64,000 bases of DNA from Brachycybe producta. Taxonomy: Eukaryota > Arthropoda > Diplopoda > Playtdesmida > Andrognathidae. The stretch is taken from assembly GCA_036925085.1 (NCBI GenBank), contig JAUPFP010000001.1:3977001-4041000 (forward strand), read 5' to 3'. The notes under the pieces are model-generated. The model was not told the origin of the DNA, made no database searches, and worked only from the letters and a program-made list of their open reading frames with translations. Numbering within the stretch: position 1 is the stretch's first letter; each line of letters begins with the position of its first letter. This document shows, piece after piece, positions 1 to 11,350 of this stretch. The translations under genes and the position numbers were made by a program.

Positions 1-340
1 TATTGTGCCAAAGTTTACTTCTTGAATTTGGACCTAAAAACACACAAAGATAAATATTTATTGATAAATTTGTGCGGAATATTTTGAAGAAATAAACTTT
101 TTTCAGGAGTTATTATCAAAAAAAATATTTTCAAATATATTAAAAGCTAGAATAATCTTAACTAGACTAGAAAGGATAATTTGATAAACTAAGATACTAG
201 AATTAGTATTTTTTTAAACTTACCTTAAGAAATACAATTTTTTCATTAAAGAGCGATATATTTTCATTGTTTAACTATTGTAAAATAAGCTCATTTTTAA
301 ATAATAATAATGGACATATTTTTTAAAATTAGTGTAATTA
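1..340. other. AT-rich intergenic sequence
   Basis: Very AT-rich with poly-A/T runs. I see no coding potential, RNA gene or complete repeat element. Confidence 0.6.
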
Positions 341-775
341 CTAGTGCTCGGATTTTTATGCAATTATCAAGCACATGTTTCTCAATATGTGGCCCAAGTG
401 CCAATTATAAATTATGCTTTTTCTAATTAAAAAGGCTGGTTAGTGTCAACTAGTCAGCTTGTCAACTAGAATTCTAGCCTCTACCCAGTGTTTTTGATTG
501 AAAAAAATTAACCATAATTATTGGTTGATCAAAACTGGAGGATGGAGTCAAAATTTGAACTTTTTTAAAACTTCATTCAACTGGTGAAAAATAGAAGAAA
601 CGTAGCCCCAACCCATTCACTATCACAGGCAATTAGAAATCGGGACAAACAGACGTTGGCTCCGCCCTTTTTATGACAACCGTCAACTTCTAATTGGTTG
701 CCTCACAATTGGCACTTGGGCCCACAGATTGAGAAACATTTGCTTGATATTGCATAATAATCCGAGCCCTAACAA
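341..775. mobile_element. F1 foldback (MITE-like) element, copy 1
   Basis: The two ends are inverted copies of about 75 bp: the left end reads GTGCTCGGATTTTTATGCAA and the right end reads TGCATAATAATCCGAGCCC. Inside each end are ATGTTTCTCAAT and GGCACTTGGGCC-type blocks in mirror order. Related copies lie near 25.25, 28.47 and 36.12 kb. The centre (about 535-700) carries material related to the 38.67 kb foldback and to the hairpin at 60.67 kb, so it is nested. No coding capacity; non-autonomous. The superfamily is not identifiable from the ends. Confidence 0.75.
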
Positions 776-959
776 TTACTACTCTAGTTTTCAGCACATT
801 TTAAATTTCGACTTAGAAAATGGCTTTTTTTTAAATTTAAATACAAGTTTAAAGGAGAAATTAAAACAATGTTAGAAAGTGGGTTTTATATAATAATTCA
901 CAACCTAAAAACTCATCCTAACTTAAATTAACATAAATTTAAACCTAACCAATTTGCAA

Positions 960-1310
960 AGCAACTTAAATGTAGGTTCAATAGTGAACCACAGGGTTTA
1001 GTGAACTACTGGGCTTAGAGAACCAGTGGCTAAGTGGACAAATGAGCTAACACTTGATCATTGAGATAAGTGGAATTTTGGTCTACGTGAACCACTGAGC
1101 TAAATGGACTTTTAGGCTTAGTTAACTACAAAGTGGACCACTTGGTATAGTTCTCCAATAGGGAGAAATATGGTCTAAGTGAACCACTGGGCTAAGTGGA
1201 CCACTGAGCTAAGTGAACCACTGGGTTAAATGGATCTTTGTTCTTAGTCGACCACAAAGTGAACCACTGGGCTTAAGAAACCATTGGGATTAAGGGAATC
1301 ATTAAATGTA
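960..1310. repeat. Degenerate minisatellite (about 20 bp unit)
   Basis: Irregular tandem repetition of AGTGAACCACTGGGCTAAGT-like units, with variants such as GTGGACCACTGAGCTAAGT. Copies are diverged and spacing drifts. No reading frame of interest. Confidence 0.7.
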
Positions 1311-2202
1311 GAGATTACGAGCCTTAAAGTCAAAGTGCCTTAAAAATGCATTTGACTTCAAAATGAAAAAACAAGTAAATTTCACGATTTTCTTGTGAAT
1401 ATTTCACTATTTTTTTTGTAATAATAAATTCAGTGAGATAAAAGTATTTTCATGTATTTTTTTTGTGTGTGGATATATCTTTGAAAATAAACTTTTCATG
1501 AAAGTCTAAAAATGTCAATTTTGATGTTGATCTATGTGACAACTCCATTTTAACAATAAAATATTCTATTATTCAATATTATACAATATAATATTATAAA
1601 ATAAACAACAATTGTGTAGAATATTAAGATATGAAAAATTTATCTTATTATTTAAATCCAATTTTGTCTTTTTTCAATATATATTCAATATAATAAGCTT
1701 TTAAATTTATTTCAAAAATACTATATATTTACATTAAATGTTTGCAATATTAAATCTTGTAGTTTTTCAAAATATTATTATTGTGTCGGTGAGTTTATGA
1801 ATTTTTATTTAATATTTTAAGTAAATAAGTTGATGGATAAATGGATTTAAAGTGAATTTTTTGTTTGTTTTCTAATGTAAACTTTTTAGTTATTTATTTT
1901 GTATTCAAAATTTTTTTTTTTAAAAAAAAGAGACTAGAAAAATACTCAAAAAAAAAAAGACTAGAAAAATACTCAAAAAATAATATTCAATACACTTGAT
2001 GCACGATGATTATTTTAAGTGGTTTTTAGTGTTTACTTTAACTAAGAAACAGTTAAAACATTATTTACATTGAATTTCAATGGGAATTTTTCTTCATTTC
2101 TGGTGTATTGCAGGTGTTGTTCAATTAATACTTACAGGGGGAACTTTTACATTTTCCATTGAAACTCATTACTAACTAAGATGTATGTAAACCACAAAAT
2201 CA
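1311..2202. other. AT-rich intergenic sequence, no gene seen
   Basis: AT-rich sequence with short homopolymers and a small direct duplication around 1930-1980 (AGACTAGAAAAATACTCAAA twice). No exon-like segment, RNA gene or complete element was recognised. Confidence 0.55.
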
Positions 2203-3025
2203 AGAAGGAAACTTAATACTTGAACTTCTACTTGAACTCTCTCTCTCTGAGTATGGTTCCAATATAGAAAATCTATTTTTTCTTAATAAGAAGAAAACTT
2301 TGTTAATTATTAGTTATTTGTTGTTTTTTATGCAAATTGCTTAGAAATTATGCAAACTGCCTGGTTTTCACTTTTACTTTTTAAGTTTCATGCATAATTT
2401 AATTATTGATCCTATTTAATAAAATCATTAAAGCGATATGCAAATTTACACACAACGACAACAAAATGGCTCAAATTCAACAAGGAAACTCAGCACTTTA
2501 ACTTAAACTTAAACCCTCAGAACAAGGCTCCAACGTGACTCCAACTCAACAACTCCAACTCAAAAATACTGAATAAAAAACAAAGAGTTTTTCTATGTTG
2601 GAACTCTGTTTTGAGAGTACAAGTTTAACTTCAAGTGCCAAGTTTTATATTTGAATTTGAACCTAAGCTACACACAACAACTATAGCTGAAACTCAACAA
2701 GGAAACTTAGCACTTGAGCTTAAACCCTCAGAACAGGGTTTCAACATAGAAAACCTCTTTGTTTTATTCAGTATCTTCGAGTAGAGATTGTCTATGTTGG
2801 AACCCTGTTCTGAGGGTTTAAGTTTAAGTTCAAGTTCAAGTGCTAAGTTTTATTTTTGAATTTCAGCCTAATTTACACACAATAACTATGGCTAAAACTC
2901 AACAAGGAAGCTTCGCACTTGAATTTAAACTTAAACCCTCAGAACAGGGTTTCAACAGAGAAAAAACTCCAGTATCTTCGAGCAGAGTTTTTCTATGTTG
3001 GAGCCCTGTTTTGAGGGTTCAATTT
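2203..3025. mobile_element. F2 foldback elements, partial copy plus three tandem copies
   Basis: A partial copy (2203-2280) is followed by three tandem foldbacks at about 2479-2665, 2695-2869 and 2896-3025. Each has a left arm with CCCTCAGAACAGGGTTTCAA and a right arm that is its inverse (TTGGAACCCTGTTCTGAGGG), then AAGTTCAAGTGCCAAG-type ends. The short open frame across 2840-3136 is a by-product of this repeat. Other copies lie near 9.1, 12.9-13.8, 22.5 and 62.9 kb. Confidence 0.75.
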
Positions 3026-4099
3026 TTATTAAAAAAAATGTTACAATACCTTTTGTTTTTCCAAATAAATAGAAATGAGATACTTTACAATTTTGATGAT
3101 GATTATGATGATAAATTTCAAAATTTCTCACATTAATTAAAATTAAAATATAAATATAATCCACATTGTTTTCATGTAAAAGTCACATTTATAATATTTA
3201 TAATAACAATTTTATCTCATAATGTTTTTTTTTATGCCACACACCTCACAGGTGGCTCCTTAGCTTTTGTTTAAAAAAAAACACACACAATCAAAAGTTA
3301 AATCAAATGTCATCAATAAATCAATCAATCAAATGATTGAAGAATAGAACTAAAAAAGACATTGTGGCCGACATATAGAAGGAGACTTTAAGCCTAAGTG
3401 ACCATCACACACACAGAGAGAGAGAGAGACAGAGAAAGAAAGACACACATATGACAAAAACATAAAAGGTCACATCATGTGACATAAAATGTTGTTGTGT
3501 GTCTCTTTCATTGTAATTTAAAACAACATCTGTCACAAACATAAATCCACTTAAAATTATCTTTTTGTTGTTCTTATTGAAATATCTCTCATAATATGAA
3601 GTATGGAAAAAAAATTACAACCACAAATACAAATACAAATTTTTCACTATTTTTATCTGCGATGCTTTTTCTAGGTGTGAATGTTGTATTTTTTTGTGTG
3701 TTTGTGCTGAGGTTTCTGATTGGATGGATTGGAGTAGAATAGCAAAAAAAAAAAGCAATGGAAGATGCTTAAAGACTAGAGGGCGTCACTTGTCCTTACA
3801 TCTTAGTTGTCATGACAACTACACTCTTTTTTTCATTTCTCTTGGTTTTATTCTCTCTCTCTCTCTCTCTCTCTATTATGTATATTATACAAATAATCCT
3901 TTCTTTTTATCTTTTTATCTCATTTTCTGTCTCTATTTGTGTGTACGTGCATGCGCGTGCGTACTTGCTTATTGTGTCAGTGGGAACAATGCCTGATATT
4001 CTGTAGGAAAATATAAAAATACACTAGTTTAGTTATTGTTCTTATTGGCACAATAAGAGTATCGGCATTGGCAGGTGGGTTTTTTGCAAAAACTCAACT
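3026..4099. other. Intergenic sequence with microsatellites
   Basis: Holds an AC/GA microsatellite near 3405-3432 and a (CT)n tract at about 3851-3875, set in AT-rich DNA. Short open frames at 3694-3996 and 3812-4006 run through the CT tract and give low-complexity Leu/Ser/Tyr peptides. I do not regard them as genes. Confidence 0.6.
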
Positions 4100-4620
4100 G
4101 ATTTACTTTGTGGGCCCCATGGGCCTGGTGGATTTTCTGGGCATCATGGGCCTGGTGGATTTTTTTGACCTCATGGGAATGGTGTATTTTCTGGGCATCA
4201 TATGGGCCTGGTGGATTATTTTGGACTCATGAGAATGGTGGATTTTCTGGGCCTTATGAGAATGGTGGACTTTCTGGGCATGCTGTGAATCATGTGCCTG
4301 ATAGACTTTATGGTTTTTATGGGCCTCGTTGACTTTGGGCATGGTGTGAAGCATGGGCCTGGTGGTCTTTACTGTTTTATGGACCTGGTGGACTTCGTGT
4401 GTCTTATAGACATAGTCGACTTTGTGAACCTTATAGACTCTTAGTGGTCTTTACGAGAATGGCGGACTTTCTGAGCATGGTGTGAATTATGGGCCTTGTG
4501 GAATTTAGGGTCTTTATGAACCTGGTGAATTTTGTGGGGTCTTATGAGAATGGTGTGAATCATGGGCCCTGGTAGAGTTTGTGGTCCTCATGGAGGTGGT
4601 GGGCTGTGATCACTAACGTT
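4100..4620. repeat. Degenerate minisatellite, GGGCCTGGTGGA core
   Basis: Irregular tandem repeat built on ATGGGCCTGGTGGATTTTCT and ATGAGAATGGTGGACTTTCT variants. It produces spurious His/Lys-rich (minus) and Trp/Gly-rich (plus) frames. A weakly similar stretch of CCCATAAAG-type units occurs at 28.27-28.44 kb. Confidence 0.75.
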
Positions 4621-5492
4621 TTGTGGGCTGAGCCAGAATTCATTCTATAAGTTTTAAGAGTCCATACCTCACATTCTGTTCTTTTAGATATATTTTTTTC
4701 ATTTTGTCTTCTTTATGGTTCGCGTGTTTTCTTTCAAATTGAATTATAATTTAAAATATGCTACGTTTTTTTAGACCCAATGTGTGTACTTTTTTTTTTT
4801 ACAGTTTTCTCATTTGTGTGCCAAAGAATTGACATAAAACATTGTTGTTTTTTTATGAAACGAATCTAATATCAGAAACCCTTTTTTTTCTGTTCAAAAA
4901 GGAGTCAGTAAAAAATTGTTTAAAATGTATTTTCGAAAATGTTTATTTTTCATGAAATATTATTATAAAGTGTGCAAAATTTCAAAGTAAGAGTAAAAGC
5001 AAACAATATATTTTTTTATTTGTATAGTTGAAATTGCATACAAAATATGATAAGAAAAATTCTGAAAATTTCTATTTTGTAATTGCAATATATTCAGGTT
5101 TAGAAATTTCTTTTTTTTCCCCACATTTTAGAAACAATTTTGAGAAAAATTTGAAATTATCTTAGAAACTAGAATGAGTTATAATGCTCACTCTCCAAAT
5201 GACTTTTTTTTTTCTAACATGAAGTTGAGCTACCTGTATAGACTGTATTTATCTTGCTTAGAATTTTTTTTGAAGCATAAATTCAAAAAAAAAATTATCA
5301 GTTTAATTGCTTAAAATTTAAAATATTGCAAATAAATTTAGTATTGTTTTAATAACGGTACTGTCAGTTTCAAAAATTTCGTTTCTTGTTTTTAAAACTT
5401 GGAGAGAAAAAAAGTTCTATAAAAAGTTTATTTTGAAAGATACCATCATCAAAATACATTTTATTCATTTATTTGCTATTTATTTTTTTCTG
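4621..5492. other. AT-rich intergenic sequence
   Basis: No gene seen. About 5154-5245 contains an F3-like fragment (GAAACTAGAATGAGTT ... GAGCTACC). Confidence 0.55.
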
Positions 5493-5807
5493 TAATACCG
5501 TCGACACACATACACAATTAAACGCATTTAAATATTAAACACGTTCTACAGAGCCCTGTGAAGGACAAACGGACAATATGTCGAATTCAATTTATTCAGT
5601 TAATAATCTCAAAATATTGAGTTAATACTTAAATATAATTATATAAACTATTGACAAAATATTGATTTAGTATTTTAATTTAAAATATTAATAATTAAAG
5701 TCAATTTTTATTTGGTGTTCATGTCCTTAACTGGATTCCGTATAATTCACCTAAACACATTTAATTTGAATTCATTTAGCTCATGTGTGTACATGTACAA
5801 GGTATTA
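5493..5807. mobile_element. Short TIR element (MITE), copy 1
   Basis: Begins TAATACCGTCGACACACA and ends TGTACATGTACAAGGTATTA, giving terminal inverted repeats of the form TAATACCTTGTACACAC. A reverse-oriented relative lies at 21068-21348 and shares most of the interior (for example GAATTCAATTTATTCAGTTA). No coding capacity. Two copies with matching ends support a mobile origin; the superfamily is unknown. Confidence 0.75.
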
Positions 5808-5824
5808 GGGTTGGAATACACAGA

Positions 5825-6135
5825 CCACTTTTTAACCACTTTTCAACTGCAAAATGAGGTCGAAGGTGGTTAGGCTGTGGTTGGGCTGTTGTTACAATGT
5901 ATTTTTAAGGAAAGACTCAAGGTGGTTAGTTTTGGTGACAACCCTACTTTCAATTTGTAGTCAAAATGTGGCCTATGTGCCAACAAACCACTTTTGGTGG
6001 TTGATTCCTACTGCAAAATGATGTCGAGCTGTTCTCATTAGAGATCACTTCGAATCTTTCCATAAAAAAATACATTGCCAACCACAACACAACCACCTGA
6101 AACCACACTTTGCAGTCAAAATCGACTACCTAAGA
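5825..6135. repeat. Inverted-repeat element rich in AACCAC/GTGGTT
   Basis: The left half carries GGTGGTTAGGCTGTGGTTG and ATGTATTTTTAAGGAAAGAC. The right half carries their approximate inverses (CTTTCCATAAAAAAATACAT ... AACCACAACACAACCACC). The structure is a foldback with an internal GTGGTT/AACCAC duplication. No coding capacity. Confidence 0.6.
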
Positions 6136-6466
6136 TGCGAATATTGCAAAATACTATCTTCTTTTCTTTTTGCATAATTAACAGAGTTAAATTAATAAAT
6201 AATATACCTTAATTAAAAATTTATCAACATTTTTTTCTTTTTGAGCTGAAACATTTTAACGTTATTTTAAATATTTTACATTGTTTTAAAAAGCAAAGTT
6301 CTTTAAAAATTGCAAATACTACACACTTGAAAATTTAATGATTTTTCAACAACATATTGAAATTTGCATAAAAATGATAAAGTATTAATAAAGTTGTAAA
6401 AGTTATTTAAGATGTTTTATTAACAAACTGATTTAGTCTGCGATTCTGAAGAACAAAACTAAAGAG

Positions 6467-6606
6467 AAACTAGAAGGGTAGCTGAACCACTTAATAGTAA
6501 TTTTCGTGTTGATATCTTCTATAGACTGACATAAAAAAGCGTATTTTAAAAGATATCAACATGAAATTGCAATTACATGTTTGAGCTACCCGTCTAGTAT
6601 CTAGTT
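6467..6606. mobile_element. F3 foldback element
   Basis: The left arm AACTAGAAGGGTAGCTGAAC pairs with the right arm GTTTGAGCTACCCGTCTAGT. The inner arms TCGTGTTGATATCTTC and AAAAGATATCAACATGA also mirror each other. The small size and perfect nesting of the arms fit a non-autonomous foldback transposon. Confidence 0.7.
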
Positions 6607-6707
6607 CCTTTTGTCTTTGCTCCTGAAATTCAGAATAACCAGAGATCGAGTATGAAATTGAGATTTTCTTAAGAAAAACATCCTTTTCAATTGAAACTGT
6701 GTTAGTT

Positions 6708-7309
6708 AGTAACTAGAGACGTAGTTGAATCACTTAATAGTATTATATTTGGTAGGAAAATAATTGCGGTTTTTGTTTACTACAATGAAACTCATGTGTT
6801 TTTAATATAAATGTAATTTACATTGTGTTTGTGTTAAGATCAGTTGAAAGTGCGTTTTGCGGTCTTGTATTTGAGTAATATTGACTTTGGATTTATTGTT
6901 TATTGTGTTTCAATTTAGGCTATTGAATTAAAAATGGACAAGTAACAAATATTTTCAACAATGGTAGCTGCTGCCAAAAATACATTTCGAGATTTTATCA
7001 ACTCCAGGACTCCGGAATTTGACACCACCGGAATAAATAAACTTGTAATTAATTGACAAAAATGTGCGATTAATAAAGTTAATTATTAATTCGTAAATTT
7101 CGTTATTAGATGAGAAAACAAAAACCGCAATTATTTTCTTACCAACCTAATAATTTTCATGTTAATATCTTTCAAAATAAACTTTTTATAAAAAAAAAAT
7201 TAAAAAAAAAATAGTCATCAGATTGAAGTTGGCTCGTTTTTAAACTGACCTTTAAAATATATCAACATGAAAAATACTTTTTCAGTGTTTAAGCTACCCT
7301 TCTAGTTTC
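6708..7309. mobile_element. F3 foldback element interrupted by a mariner MITE
   Basis: F3 left arm (AACTAGAGACGTAGTTGAAT) and right arm (AAGCTACCCTTCTAGTTTCT) are separated by about 560 bp because a mariner-type MITE (6748-7150) sits inside. The intact neighbouring F3 copy (6467-6606) shows the uninterrupted sequence CTTAATAGTAATTTTC, so the insertion can be placed within the arm. Confidence 0.75.
6748..7150. mobile_element. Mariner-type MITE, copy 1 (TA target)
   Basis: Terminal inverted repeats read TTGGTAGGAAAATAATTGCG at the left and, inverted, at the right (CAATTATTTTCTTACCAACC). They match the general form of mariner ends of the Hsmar1/cecropia type (TTAGGTTGGTGCAAAAGTAA from established knowledge). 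The host repeat is split at TA with TA on both sides. The interior (about 340 bp) has no transposase frame. Other copies: 28943-29365 and 30403-30545. Confidence 0.85.
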
Positions 7310-7820
7310 TAAAAATACATTAAAAGTTTCTTTAGATTTTTTGCTCCTAAAAGTCAGAATAACCAGAAATCGATTATGAAAACTAGTTTTTCATAAGGAA
7401 AATGTCATTTTCAACAATTTTTTTTTAATATTAAATAATAATGTCAACATTTTTTGAAAATATGCACATTTTAGCAGATTTTTTTTTGTTATTATCAACT
7501 TAAAATTAATCAAGTAAATTGCGTTTATTGTTGATTTTGTCAAGCGTGTCATATGTGCTATTTTTTTTTTAAAAAAAGCACTGACGACAAAGTTTATTTG
7601 ATCTTTTAATGTCTTAAAAACTTGTTATGAAAAACATGAAACGAGAAGATAAGAAAAGTTATTTTGCTTAAATTCTGAACAAAATAAGACTTCATTTTTT
7701 TTTAAAAAAAAATCTATAACTTCGTTAATTCTTTTAAAATGATTTATATGAACAGCTGATTTACGAACTCCTGGTTAATTCTGTCTTTTCAGAAGAGCAA
7801 AATACAGGGAAAGTAGGCTA

Positions 7821-8669
7821 GTGTTTTAAAAAACTAGAAGAGTTCCTCAATCACTTATTAATATTTTCATTGTTTTGACATCTTTCAAAATAAACTTTTT
7901 ATAGACAAAATTAAAAATATCGTCTGCTAATAGTTGGGTCGGTTTCAAACTGACATAAAAAGTTTATTTTGAAAGATATCAACACGAAAATATTCTTAAG
8001 TGATTAAGCTACCCTTCTAGTTTTTAAAACACATTCAAGTTTCTCTTAAGATGGTTTATGAACAGCTGATTATTTTAACTCTTGATTAATTCTGTCTTTT
8101 CAGATCTTGAGCAAAATACAAAAAAAAAACTAGTTTAGTGTTTTAGAAACTAGAAGAGTTCCTCAGTCACTTGAGAGTAGGCTTTTTTTCTTCATTGTTT
8201 TGATATTTTTCAAAATAAACTTTTTATAGACAAAATTAAAAATATTAGCTTCTGCTTGTAGTTGGGTCATTTTCAAACTGACATAAAAAGCTTATTTTGA
8301 AAAATATCAACATGAAAATACTCTTCAGTGACTGAGCTACCCTTCTAGTTTTTAAAACACATTCAAGTTTCTCTTAAGATGGTTTATGAACAGCTGATTT
8401 TCGAACTCTTGATTAATTCTGTCTTTCAGAAGAGCAAAATACAGAGAAACTAGGTTAGTGTTTTAGAAACTAGAAGAGTGCCTCAATCACTTATGAATAT
8501 TTTCATTGTTTTGATATTTTTCAAAATAAACTTTTTATAGGCGAAAATTAAAAATATCATCTGCTAATAGTTCGGCCAGTTTCAAACTGACATAAAAAGC
8601 TTATTTTGAAAGATATCAACACGAAAATATTGTTCAGTTATTAAGCTACCCTTCTAGTTTTTAAAACAG
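7821..8669. mobile_element. Three tandem F3 foldback elements
   Basis: Three copies start at about 7821, 8138 and 8458, spaced about 317-320 bp. Each has mirrored arms of some 80 bp: AAACTAGAAGAGTTCCTCAA ... TTCAAAATAAACTTTTTATA and the inverse, ending AAGCTACCCTTCTAGTTTTT. The linker (GGTTTATGAACAGCTGATTT) is repeated as well, so a unit of element plus linker was tandemly duplicated. Confidence 0.8.
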
Positions 8670-9278
8670 ATTCAAGTTTCTCTTGATTTTGCACCTGAAA
8701 GACAGAATAATGAGAATTCGAGAGGCCCCGTTTACACTTGAAAACCACCTTAGTATATGTTTTATTCTGATATAAAATGTAAGCATTTGATAGCATAAAT
8801 CATATTTTTGCATGTGCTGCCACTTAGTGGTCAACGTCATTCTTTGGCTTTGTTCAGAGTTAATTTCAATCAATTTTAATCACTGGTATCATTAATAAGA
8901 TTAGATTCAAATACAATAAGAAAACTTGATACTTAGATATCTGGATTTGCAATATTGAAATCCTTCTTTGAGGGTTCAAAGTGCTTAATTTTCTTCTTCA
9001 ATTCGGATCTAAGCTTAGCTTCAAAGTGGGAGCACACACTCAAAAACAAGTGTTAAGCACACATGAGACCCTTGTAATTCTGAATTTTTTTTTTGTATTT
9101 TGAGCTACAACTTGAACCCTCTGAGCAGGACTCCGACATAAAAAAACTACCTTTGATTGAGTACCCATGAAGAGGATTTTTATGTTTGAATCCTGCACAA
9201 AGGGTTCAAGTTTGAAGTTCAAGTGTCAAGTGTAATGTTTGAATTTGAGCCTTTTATAACTAAAATATACAGGGTGTG
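8670..9278. mobile_element. Downstream flank with F2 foldback remnants (8915-8995, 9095-9245)
   Basis: 8670-8914 shows no gene. A half F2 element lies at about 8915-8995. A full foldback lies at 9095-9245, with GAACCCTCTGAGCAGGACTC mirrored by GAATCCTGCACAAAGGGTTC. This flank contains the 3' region of the minus-strand gene that ends at 9279. No clear AATAAA is placed close to the stop. Confidence 0.6.
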
Positions 9279-10391
9279 CTAATTCATTTTTTCTGTTTGT
9301 TTTTCAGGAAGACTCATTTTTTTTAAACTGGAAGGATTCAAAATGACTTCTTGTTTTGCATTTTGCTGTTCTTTAATTCCAATGTTTTGTTTGTCTTTTG
9401 AGCTTTCTTTTTCTTCTTCCAATTGTGCATTTTGAAATTCTACTTCTTGAAAGTCACTTGAGCAACTGCTACAACATTCTGATTCCACACTAATAACACT
9501 AAAGTCCTGAGGAGTATCAGATGAAAAGATACTTTCAGGAAATGAGGAACTTCTGGAGTCAATTGTTCTCTTAGGATCTGGTGGTGGAGGATAGGGGCTA
9601 GAATGTTTTTGAAACTGTAGTGGTGTCGGTGGCCGACGTGGCCATAGATCGGATGATGATGATGATGATGGTAGTGGTGGTGGTAGTTGCTGCAGTGCCG
9701 AAATGCTAGGTCCCATTTGTGTGGTACTGGCAGGTCTCCAAGAATGTATGCTTGCCGGATACGAAACCGTTGATTTTCGTCGTATTCCATCGTCGAGACT
9801 TATTCGACGGTCACACTTGTCACACTTGTTTGCAAACGCACAGATGATGACACGTATTCCACAAATGACAAGCCCTAAAGCAATCAAAGTTGGTCCAATC
9901 AGTTGTAGTTCCAAAGTATGAAATGCATGGTCACCAATGCCCACAAATGTAATGACCATTCCCACCACAATCATACCGATGCCAAGGTAGAGCAACACCG
10001 AGGCACCGAGTGTCTCGCGATACTTTGGACCAGGTCTATGCCACTGATACACTCCTGATACTTTCTGTTGTTGTTGCGTATTATTGTTTTTCGAAGATGC
10101 ATTTCGATCACAACTTTGTCCAACTTTATTTCGCGACAACCATCGTCGATAAGCGGACATTTGTCGCGACCGATGATCTTGCGGTGGTGGATATGCTTGC
10201 AGTAATTTCTGATTAGATACCGTTCCAGGAACATCCGATTGCCATGCTGGCGTTCCCATTCCACTACTGATTGCTCTTCCTTGTAACATTCTGGAGGTTG
10301 TCCCATTTTGCGACATTCTTGTCGCTGTTTGTTGTGATCCATTGCGATGAGAGGCAATTATGGACCGACTTACCACTCCTGGCACTGGCAT
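9279..10391 (-). CDS. Two-pass membrane protein with Pro/Ser-rich cytoplasmic tails, single exon
   Basis: Intact 370-aa frame starting MPVPGVVSRS and ending KQTEKMN before the stop. Residues about 130-152 and 163-186 are two hydrophobic segments separated by a short polar loop (GDHAFHTLELQ), with GPTLIALGLVICGIRVIICA as the second. A CDKCDRR motif follows the second segment directly. The N-tail (1-129) is basic with a QQQQ run. The C-tail has PPPLP, an SSSSSS run, PYPPPPDPKR and an acidic/Lys stretch, so most of it is probably disordered. The paired helices with GP before the second resemble the TMEM200/PIRT type of small two-pass proteins; this is tentative and no function is claimed. Codon use is more GC-rich than its flanks, and no in-frame stop or frameshift is seen. 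The Ser run is a (TCA)n microsatellite in the DNA. An upstream non-coding exon cannot be excluded. Confidence 0.82.
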   Translation of the reverse strand: MPVPGVVSRSIIASHRNGSQQTATRMSQNGTTSRMLQGRAISSGMGTPAWQSDVPGTVSNQKLLQAYPPPQDHRSRQMSAYRRWLSRNKVGQSCDRNASSKNNNTQQQQKVSGVYQWHRPGPKYRETLGASVLLYLGIGMIVVGMVITFVGIGDHAFHTLELQLIGPTLIALGLVICGIRVIICAFANKCDKCDRRISLDDGIRRKSTVSYPASIHSWRPASTTQMGPSISALQQLPPPLPSSSSSSDLWPRRPPTPLQFQKHSSPYPPPPDPKRTIDSRSSSFPESIFSSDTPQDFSVISVESECCSSCSSDFQEVEFQNAQLEEEKESSKDKQNIGIKEQQNAKQEVILNPSSLKKMSLPEKQTEKMN

Positions 10392-10849
10392 GTTGATTTA
10401 CACTTTTCAAAATTATGCCACATTTATAAAAAGGGATCAAACGAGAGGCAATCCAAACGAGAGGCAATCCAAACGAGAAAAAAATGTGTGTAAAAATTTA
10501 TCTGCAGTAGTTTTTTCGAGTGTGAAGCAATGTTGTTTATTTGTTTGCACACACTGAATGTTATTTGAAGTCACGCAATGACAACACCCGCCGCCGCCAC
10601 CATTTTAATCAATATAAGGCAATTAAATGAAGTCATGCAATTTAGTTATATCTGTAGAACCTTTTTTTTCTTTCTTTCTTGTCAATTTAAATAAAATAGG
10701 TACACAAAAGTCAATGTTTTCACACTTTAATTTTAATGGAACCATGTACAACAATACATGATGATAATAGCAACTAGATTGTTTATCATATGACAGTTGC
10801 CAAGCAACATCTTAGTTGTTAGTGACAGTTATGATGAGGCAAATAACAA
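10392..10849 (-). promoter_or_regulatory. Presumed 5' flank of the membrane-protein gene
   Basis: Lies directly upstream of the minus-strand start codon. It contains a direct repeat of AAACGAGAGGCAATCC at about 10439-10480 and a short GC-rich island (CCCGCCGCCGCCACCATTTT, about 10587-10606) that stands out in AT-rich DNA. No TATA box or initiator can be assigned with confidence; the promoter role is inferred from position only. Confidence 0.35.
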
Positions 10850-11350
10850 CTGCGGTACTTACTGTGGCAACTGCAAATGTGTTTGTGGCAACTGCAAATG
10901 TGTTTGTGGCAGTTGCAATACTGACAATTGAGGCAATAGCATTGATTCAAATATCATGATGGCAGTTTCAGTGTTGACTGCAGTAGTTGCAGCACTATTT
11001 GAAGCAACTGTTGACATGGTTAATGTTGACATTTCCAAGATTATGATGAAAAGTACAATACTGACAATGTCAAATATGCTAATTTTAAGCAATGTTGACG
11101 TGTTTTTTTGTGGCAATCATATAAATTGATGATGGGTGTTTGTAATACTGATGCTAGTAATTAGTAATTACAATACTGTTGTTGGCATTTGCATTATTGA
11201 TGATGTTATTTGCAATATTGATGATGTTATTTTGCTATATTGATGAATCGATGATGCAAATTATAATATTGATGATGCAAATTGTAATATTGATAATTCG
11301 CAATCTCTTTACTCATAATGCCAATTATAATACTGAAGAACAGTTGCAGT
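10850..11350. repeat. Degenerate minisatellite with GCAACTGCAAATGTGTTT units
   Basis: Starts with near-perfect 21-bp repeats (GTGGCAACTGCAAATGTGTT, about 2.5 copies), then drifts into AATATTGATGATGCAAATT-type repeats. The minus-strand open frame at 10859-11116 is a translation of this repeat. Confidence 0.7.

Noticed and set aside
9440-9790. Alternative frames inside the membrane-protein gene (also 9971-10357 and plus-strand frames)
   Set aside because: Shadows of the 370-codon frame, which has the hydrophobic segments and coherent composition.
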